The notes under the pieces were generated by a model. It was given only the letters and a program-made list of their open reading frames with translations, did no database searches and was not told where the DNA came from. DNA of 64,000 bases from Eledone cirrhosa (lineage: Eukaryota > Mollusca > Cephalopoda > Octopoda > Eledonidae): contig OZ024740.1 in NCBI GenBank assembly GCA_964016885.1, positions 200,759,484-200,823,483 on the forward strand, in the 5' to 3' direction. Made by a program: the position numbers and the translations under genes. Shown piece after piece: positions 58,681 through 64,000 of the stretch (position 1 is the first letter of the stretch; every line of letters starts with the position of its first letter).

Positions 58681-59986
58681 TTACCGGTCCGTCCGTCCAG
58701 CGTTAACGACGCTGTTAGAGGGCATGGACTTGCCTCTCCAGGTGCCGAGTTGCAAGCCCACCGACTTTTCCGGGTTAAGTTTTGCTCCCGTCAACCTTTC
58801 ATATTCCTCCAATAAGTTGCCGACCACCTCCATTTTTGAGGTGTCCGACGCCATCACGGTGATGTCGTCCGCATAAGCCGACACAGCCTTTCCACGTCCC
58901 GGTTCGAGCGGGATGCCCTGCAACAGCTCCAGCTTCCGCAGTAAAGGCTCGACAGTCAAATTGTACAGAAGGGAGGAGAGAGGGCACCCTTGACGGACCG
59001 ATCGGGAGGCCTGAAACGGTTCCGAAAGGTGGCCATCTCTTTTTACCATCGAGCAGGTGCCGCTGCGTATTCCAGCGATCCAGCTTCTGAAGAGTGGGCC
59101 GAAGCTAGCCGCCTTGAGGACAGCTCCAGGTACCGATGGTCGACCCTATCGAATGCTTTCGATTGATCTAAATTGATTAGAGCCCCACAGAAGCCAGGTT
59201 TACACTCTACCCTCTCTATGATGTATCGCATTAGGTGGAGGTTGTCGTGTATGGACGTGGTTGGGATTGCGCAAGTTTGCGCCTCTCCAACCAAATCCCA
59301 GACGACAAGCGCCGACCTCTTCGCTAACACCCTGGCCAAAATCTTAAACTCTGTGTTGAGCAGAGTTATGGGCCTGAAATTGTCTAATGTGTCCCTCTTG
59401 TTCTCGTCTTTCCTTATCAGCGTCACTACGCCCCGGCTCACAGAACTGGGAATACTCCCGTTTTGCTGCCAGTTGCAGTAGAGGGCTTCGAGGAGATTTG
59501 AGAACAAGTCTGGCATATTTACGTAAAGCTCGTAGGGCTGACCATCCAAACCGGGTGACTTGCGCCTCATGCATCCTGACTCTCGGCTGAAGTAATTGGC
59601 CTTTCGCAGCGCCCAGCGTCAGCCGTCAAGAGTTGCGACAAGCCATCGAGGTAGGGACTGAAGTCCGCCACCATCTCTGACCCGCCACTTCCCCCGAACA
59701 ACCGACCAAAATATTGGCGAAAGGCCACACACATCCGCTTGGAATCGGTCAACTCGCGTCCGTCTCGGTCCGTCAAAGGCCGAATCGTGGTTTTATTACC
59801 ACGCTGCGCCTCTTCCACGCGGGCCCATCGAACAGCTTTTGTTCCCTCGTTTCTCAGAGCACGCGCCTTAGCTCTGACAATGCAACCCTCGTGTTTCGCA
59901 TTGAAGAAATGGTCTAATGCCATTCTCGCCACTAGCACATCAGTTGCAATGTCACTACCAATAGCCTCGTCTAACTTATCTACCAA
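58681..59986 (-). pseudogene. Tx1-like copy B, reverse transcriptase
   Basis: Reading 59986 to 58681 in three frames: LDHFFNAKHEGCIVRAKARALRNEG, ELTDSKRMCVAFRQYFGRLFGG; then RRKSPGLDGQPYELY, SRGVVTLIRKDENKRDTLDNFRPITLLN, LINLDQSKAFDRVDH (motif A); then SRSVRQGCPLSSLLYNLTVEPL (motif B), SAYADDITVMASD (motif C, both Asp present), LNPEKSVGLQLGTWRG. Frameshifts near 59.57 and 59.05 kb split it. Confidence 0.9.
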
Positions 59987-60912
59987 CTCCCCCTCCTTTC
60001 TATTTTCTCTAACGCTACTTCTTTGCTAAACTCTATCGACATTACTCTAATCTCCCTTTTGAGAGCCCCCCACCTTCTATTGTTGACGACTCCCCCTGTC
60101 AACTTTTTCTTAACTAAATTATTGACCGGGTCCCTGTAAGCCTTATGTGCCGGAAATGACATGTTTAGCTTCCAGTAACCAGATCCTAACCTACGCGTCT
60201 TATCTAGGTCGACCATACAGATCACAAACTTGTGATCTGAATAGGCGACCGTTTCAAAACGTGGACAGCTTACACTATTTATGTCTATTTTCCTAATGAA
60301 TATCCTGTCTATATACGATCTAGATGACCCTATGCTGTTAGTCCAGGTCCACACTGGCGCATTAGGGAAATCTAGTCGGTACCAGTCAGACAGTTGGAAC
60401 CGGCTGATCAGGTTCTTGAGGCTGTTGCACCCCTCGCTCCTATCGGATACTCCCAGACAGTCCCAGCGTGCGTCTAAGATGCCGTTCCAGTCCCCCGCTA
60501 ACAGTAAAGGGCGAGACGTACCCAGAAAGGCTTCCAGGCGTCTAAAGAAGTCCGGCAGTCCTGCCTCTGTAGGAGCATAGATGGCCACCAGTCTAAAGGC
60601 AAAGCCTTCGTTATTGTTCACGTCCAGGACCACCAACTTCCCGTCCGGGTCCCGGAAGATCGACCTTACCTCGAAATCCAGGCCTTTCCTAAACAGGACT
60701 GCCACCCTTCCTCCCATTCCCGGCCGGCTAACAGATGCAAAGATCTGATAGTCGTCGAAAATGGAGGTTAGAGTGCGCGTGTCGGAAATCCTGGTCTCGC
60801 TGACGGCAATTACATCCATTTCTAGAGACCTGAGGTCGTTGAGCAGGTGACCCTGCTTCCAGGACGATCCCAGGCCTCGAACATTTAAACATGCTACTCT
60901 TAATACGGCCAT
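59980..60912 (-). pseudogene. Tx1-like copy B, APE-type endonuclease (ORF2 start)
   Basis: ATG at 60912 opens 310 codons. Motifs of the exonuclease-endonuclease-phosphatase fold appear in order: ACLNVRGLG (residues 7-15), VIAVSETRI (catalytic Glu, about residue 40), RLVAIYAPT (about 105-113), LLLAGDWNG (about 138), WTWTNS, SYIDRIFI (about 200), YSDHKFVIC (about 225, catalytic Asp-His). This domain nicks DNA for target-primed reverse transcription in L1-type LINEs. All catalytic residues appear intact, but the downstream RT is frameshifted, so the full protein cannot be made. Confidence 0.92.
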
Positions 60913-60944
60913 GTTGGCAGGTTAAAAAGAGAGAGAGGAAAGGT

Positions 60945-62476
60945 TTACTTACCTTCCAGGCTCTTGTGAAGGTCGGGTTGTTCGACCTCCATAGTTGGTG
61001 GGGTTTCTTTTGGGAACCCCTTTAAAAGTCTTGAAGTGGGTTTTACGTTCGGGGTTCCCACGTCCCGAGGAAAGCTGTCTCGTATTTCTTTGAATATGTC
61101 GAGCGACATTCGCACCAGAAACAAATCTTCCGGCACGCGAAATGTGCTCGATTTAAAAATGTCCCCCTCTTTTTGTATATTTTCACTTCGTTCTACGAGG
61201 GCCATCAGTTCCTTGTTGGGCCTCCTGACGAGCACAGAGTTTTGTATGTTTTGTTGGTGTGATTTTATTTGTTTGCGTGGCTGTGGTGGTGATGGTTTTG
61301 GTGGTGTTGTTTCGGTTGTGTCTGTGTTTGTTGTGAGTGCGGTGTCTGTGGTTTCAGATGTTTGTGTGTTTATTTGTTCTTGCGTCTGTTTAGGTTGTTT
61401 GCGTTTGGGGGATTCTGGTGATGGTGATGGTGGTGTTGGCGTTGGTGTTATTGGAGAGATGTTTGCGTGGGTGGTGTCTGCGGATTTTTATTGTGGGTGA
61501 TTTTGTGCTTTGTTGATTTTTTTTTTTTTTTGTGTTTCCTTTTTGTATTTGGTGGATTTTGGTTTTCCCTCATCTTCACTACTGGTAGATGAGGCGTCTG
61601 TGTCTGTAAGTGTGTCTGTGTGTATGTTTATGGTTTTATTGGTGTGTGTATTTTGGGGGGGAGAGGAAATTTGACAGCTTTCCTCGTTTCCCCCTGGGTG
61701 GTCAATGTTGGTGGTGGTCTTTCTATTGGTGTTGTTGTTGGTGGTTTTGCCGGTGCTGGTGTTGGTTGTGGTCCTCGCCCCGGCGTCGGCAGCAGTGGAG
61801 CCTTTCGACCCCTTGCCTCTTTCAGCAGTTGAGGGCAGAAGGCTCGCAAATGGGTTTTTTCCCCACAAACAAAACAATGCGCCCTTTTGCCTTCGGTCAT
61901 AATGTGAATGACCGTCCCATTCTGAGAGTGGATGTAGTCTGGGATTGTCTTCACATTCTCGGGCCTGATCTGGAGAAGGATCTCCAGGTCAAACTCGGTC
62001 CAGTCCTCTCTGGCCGTTCTAGTCACTTCTATAGGGACGGTATCCGTCCCCTCCACAATCACACATCCCAGAAGCCACCACGTGTCAAGTCCTGGTGGGA
62101 TTCTAGGAATGAGGAGACGTGCCGTTCTTTTTCCCATGTGGGAGGGGTACATTATGACCTTGCTGGTTTTTCAAGGAGTCATAGCGTGTTTCATAGCGAG
62201 GACTTCTAACTTGAACAACACCAAAAAGGTGCCGTACAGTCTGCCCCTCTCTATGTATTCGGTATCTTCTCTGATGCACCTCAGCGCGACTTCGACATCT
62301 GCTTGTGGGATTAAAGCTGCCATTTTGGTTTGTGCTGAGATGCATCTATAATGCACCGTTCTGCGCTCCATTGCCTCAATAGCTTCTAGCGGGACAGTTA
62401 AGTTGGCCCAGGTTTGCTCTTGCTTGATGAGCTTCCATGCCTGGGCCAACTGTTCATCTTTGTTTGAGAGGTCCAT
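60945..62476 (-). pseudogene. Tx1-like copy B, ORF1 middle and C-terminal region
   Basis: Minus strand. 62476-62171: LAQAWKLIKQEQTWANLTVPLEAIEAMERRTVHY. After a stop, 62152-61800: MGKRTARLLIPRIP, then HCFVCGEKTHLRAFCP, a CX2CX4HX4C zinc knuckle of gag type. A frame change near 61.79 kb leads to STSSEDEGKPK and KKETQKKKK, a TAA at about 61488, a Thr/Pro-rich stretch and KSSTFRVPEDLFLVRMSLDIF ending at 60945. ORF1 presumably coats element RNA. Confidence 0.8.
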
Positions 62477-62478
62477 GT

Positions 62479-62913
62479 TTAAGCATGGCTTCTTTTTTGC
62501 TGCTGCCGCAGCGAAAGTGTTCTTTTTGTATTCGTTGGGGCGTTGTTGTCGTTGTCGTTGTTGTTGTTATCACTGTCGCTGTTATCATTGTTGTCTTTGT
62601 TGCCACCGTTGTTCTCGGTGCAGTTGGTATTGTTGCTGTTCGTGTTGTCGCTATTTGTTTTCATGTTAGTGGTGTTGATATTATTGTTGCATTTGTCATT
62701 TTCTTTTTTGTTATCTGTATTTACGTTGTCGCTGCTACTGTCATTTTTTTCAAAATTAGAGTTCTCATTGGTATCATTGGTGTCTTTGTTTACATTGTTT
62801 GTGGTGGTGTTTGTGTTATCAATTTGTGTTAATTTCGCTTTAGCGCTCCTCTCAACTTCTACGTCGTTGTCGCACGACAGCAGACATATCGCTGGGGGGC
62901 GTGGCTCAGCCAT
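62479..62913 (-). pseudogene. Tx1-like copy B, ORF1 N-terminus (Asn/Asp-rich)
   Basis: The likely start is ATG 62913 (MAEPRPPAICLL) rather than the upstream in-frame ATG at 62979. Most of the segment is Asn/Asp/Thr low-complexity sequence from GTT/GTC repeats, ending SLRQQQKRSHA at a stop. The next ORF1 segment (62476 onwards) is one frame off. Confidence 0.65.
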
Positions 62914-63116
62914 GTTTTTTTTCTCCGTAAACTTTTTAAAATGTAAAAAAAGTTCAAATATTTGGGCTAAAAGGCCCAAATATTATACTTCCCCTTCACA
63001 GGGCAAAGTCTAAGGGCTTATATCCCGTACACAACAAGAAATATTTAACAACAAATAATTTAAACAGGCAAATAAAGCGACTTACTGGGAGCGAGCAAAA
63101 TACATCCGATTAGACC

Positions 63117-63163
<47 letters not shown>
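63117..63163. repeat. (TAA)n at the 5' side of Tx1-like copy B
   Basis: About 15 TAA units. Confidence 0.95.
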
Positions 63164-63167
<4 letters not shown>

Positions 63168-63224
63168 AAGGACGGCACAATCCCTATATATGTATATATA
63201 TATATATATTTAGAGAGAGAGAGA

Positions 63225-63320
63225 TTTTGGGAGGGTCATGTTGCAAATAAAAATATGCGCACCTATTCGTTTTCATTTCAATTTATTACAAATTTTCCAG
63301 TTAGTTATTGTCGTGATTTT
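63225..63320 (-). repeat. Penelope pseudo-LTR fragment (inverted)
   Basis: TTTGGGAGGGTCATGTTGC, then TTCATTTCAATTTATTA resemble the inverted pseudo-LTR at 26320-26430. It ends at (AT)n. Confidence 0.65.
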
Positions 63321-63328
63321 CAAACTTC

Positions 63329-63484
<156 letters not shown>

Positions 63485-63783
63485 GTAATAATAATAAATT
63501 TGAAGACTTAAATCTAAGAAGGAATATGACGTCACTTTCAGCTTATATCTGGAGTCTAAAAGACAACCACACCCAATATAAGTTACACTGGGAGATCCTA
63601 GCTAGGGCTAGATCGTATAACGGAAATAAAAGACAATGTGACCTCTGCGCCGCTGAGGCCCTGGAAATACTCTACGCCACAGACCACATCATAAACAAAA
63701 AATCTGAGGCAATTTCGGCTTCTAAACATAAATTGCACAAAACTTTCCTGTATTACAGCCCCACGCTATACCCTAACGGATAG
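63485..63783 (+). pseudogene. C-terminal tail of another Penelope-type element
   Basis: The open frame ends at TAG 63781-63783 with [43 protein letters not shown], then [20 protein letters not shown]. The pattern LS-YIW-LKD...W-I--RA--Y----K-C-LC---...NK--E-I---RH---FL is the conserved segment after the GIY-YIG domain in one lineage of Penelope-like elements. Copies 1 and 2 in this window lack this tail, so it belongs to a different family. The (AT)n replaces everything upstream. Downstream 63784-64000 is probably its 3'UTR. Confidence 0.7.
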
Positions 63784-64000
63784 TACGATTTATACGTGGA
63801 TATTTTACGTCTTGATGTGGGAGCTAAGTATGTTTTGCTTATACCATTACTTATTTGCATAGGTAAGTATATTTTACCCGTATGTTTTGTGAAGGTACGT
63901 ATACCTTCTCGTACATATATTTGATTGTTTATGTTATGGCGTATAATTTTATATATTCTGGTACATATGGTTTGGCTATGTGTATACGGGAGTTTTGCGT
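63784..64000. other. Possible 3'UTR of the preceding element
   Basis: Non-coding to the window edge, with several GTAYGTATA-like words. Confidence 0.35.

Larger units (their letters stand above)
57252..63116 (-). mobile_element. Tx1-like LINE, copy B (near full-length)
   Basis: Minus strand: 5' leader (63116-62914), ORF1 with CCHC knuckle (62913-60945), 32-bp gap, ORF2 with APE endonuclease, RT and C-terminal knuckle (60912-57507), 3'UTR ending at (TAA)n. Another (TAA)n (63117-63163) borders the 5' end. Several frameshifts and stops make it inactive. Confidence 0.88.

Noticed and set aside
62403..63013. Cys/Val/Leu-rich plus-strand ORFs
   Set aside because: Antisense to the Asn/Asp-rich ORF1 N-terminus of Tx1-like copy B.

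Overview
This is 64 kb of a repeat-dominated animal genome, almost certainly a cephalopod and most likely an octopus. The evidence is tRNA-derived SINEs with the head and body typical of octopus SINEs, dense (AT)n, (ACAT)n and (GT)n microsatellites, and a mix of RLE-type LINEs, Tx1-like LINEs and GIY-YIG Penelope-like elements. I find no host protein-coding gene, no rRNA and no functional tRNA. Almost every long ORF is either a retroelement fragment or a translation of a microsatellite.

Layout. 0-13 kb: SINE remnants, two foldback (inverted-repeat) elements at 0.7-1.5 and 6.3-6.7 kb, a Penelope end fragment (9.8-10.1 kb, minus) and a decayed reverse transcriptase (10.1-11.1 kb, minus). 13.1-14.7 kb (minus): 3' half of a zinc-finger-tailed LINE whose YADD region is deleted. 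14.7-22.5 kb (plus): two head-to-tail copies of one RLE-type LINE (R2/NeSL-like order: RT, CCHC, PD-(D/E)XK-like endonuclease), both ending in (ACAT)n. The second copy is nearly complete (18.3-22.5 kb) and has (ACAT)n on both sides. 23.1-30.9 kb (plus): two Penelope-like elements with RT and GIY-YIG domains. The second is bounded by about 125-bp pseudo-LTRs and is interrupted by a SINE with a perfect 17-bp target duplication.

30.9-42 kb: three copies of an unclassified repeat, several foldbacks with arms of 150-250 bp, a small TIR element, and two copies of a LINE 3' end, one with the inverted-plus-sense structure of twin priming. 44.5 kb: a SINE at the edge of a Tx1-like fragment. 46.9-49.65 kb: a 44-bp satellite with a roughly 1,010-bp higher-order repeat. 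51-54.6 kb: LINE tails, a long (GAA)n tract, a foldback and SINEs.

54.6-63.1 kb (minus): two Tx1-like LINEs. Copy A (54.6-57.1) carries a deletion of about 3.1 kb that fuses ORF1 to the RT. Copy B (57.25-63.1) keeps ORF1, an APE-type endonuclease, RT and C-terminal region, with many frameshifts. The window ends with the C-terminal tail of a third Penelope-type element (63.5-63.8 kb).

No autonomous element here looks intact; each ORF has stops or frame changes, listed below. Named element classes rest on motifs read by eye. Clade assignments and the species are inference.
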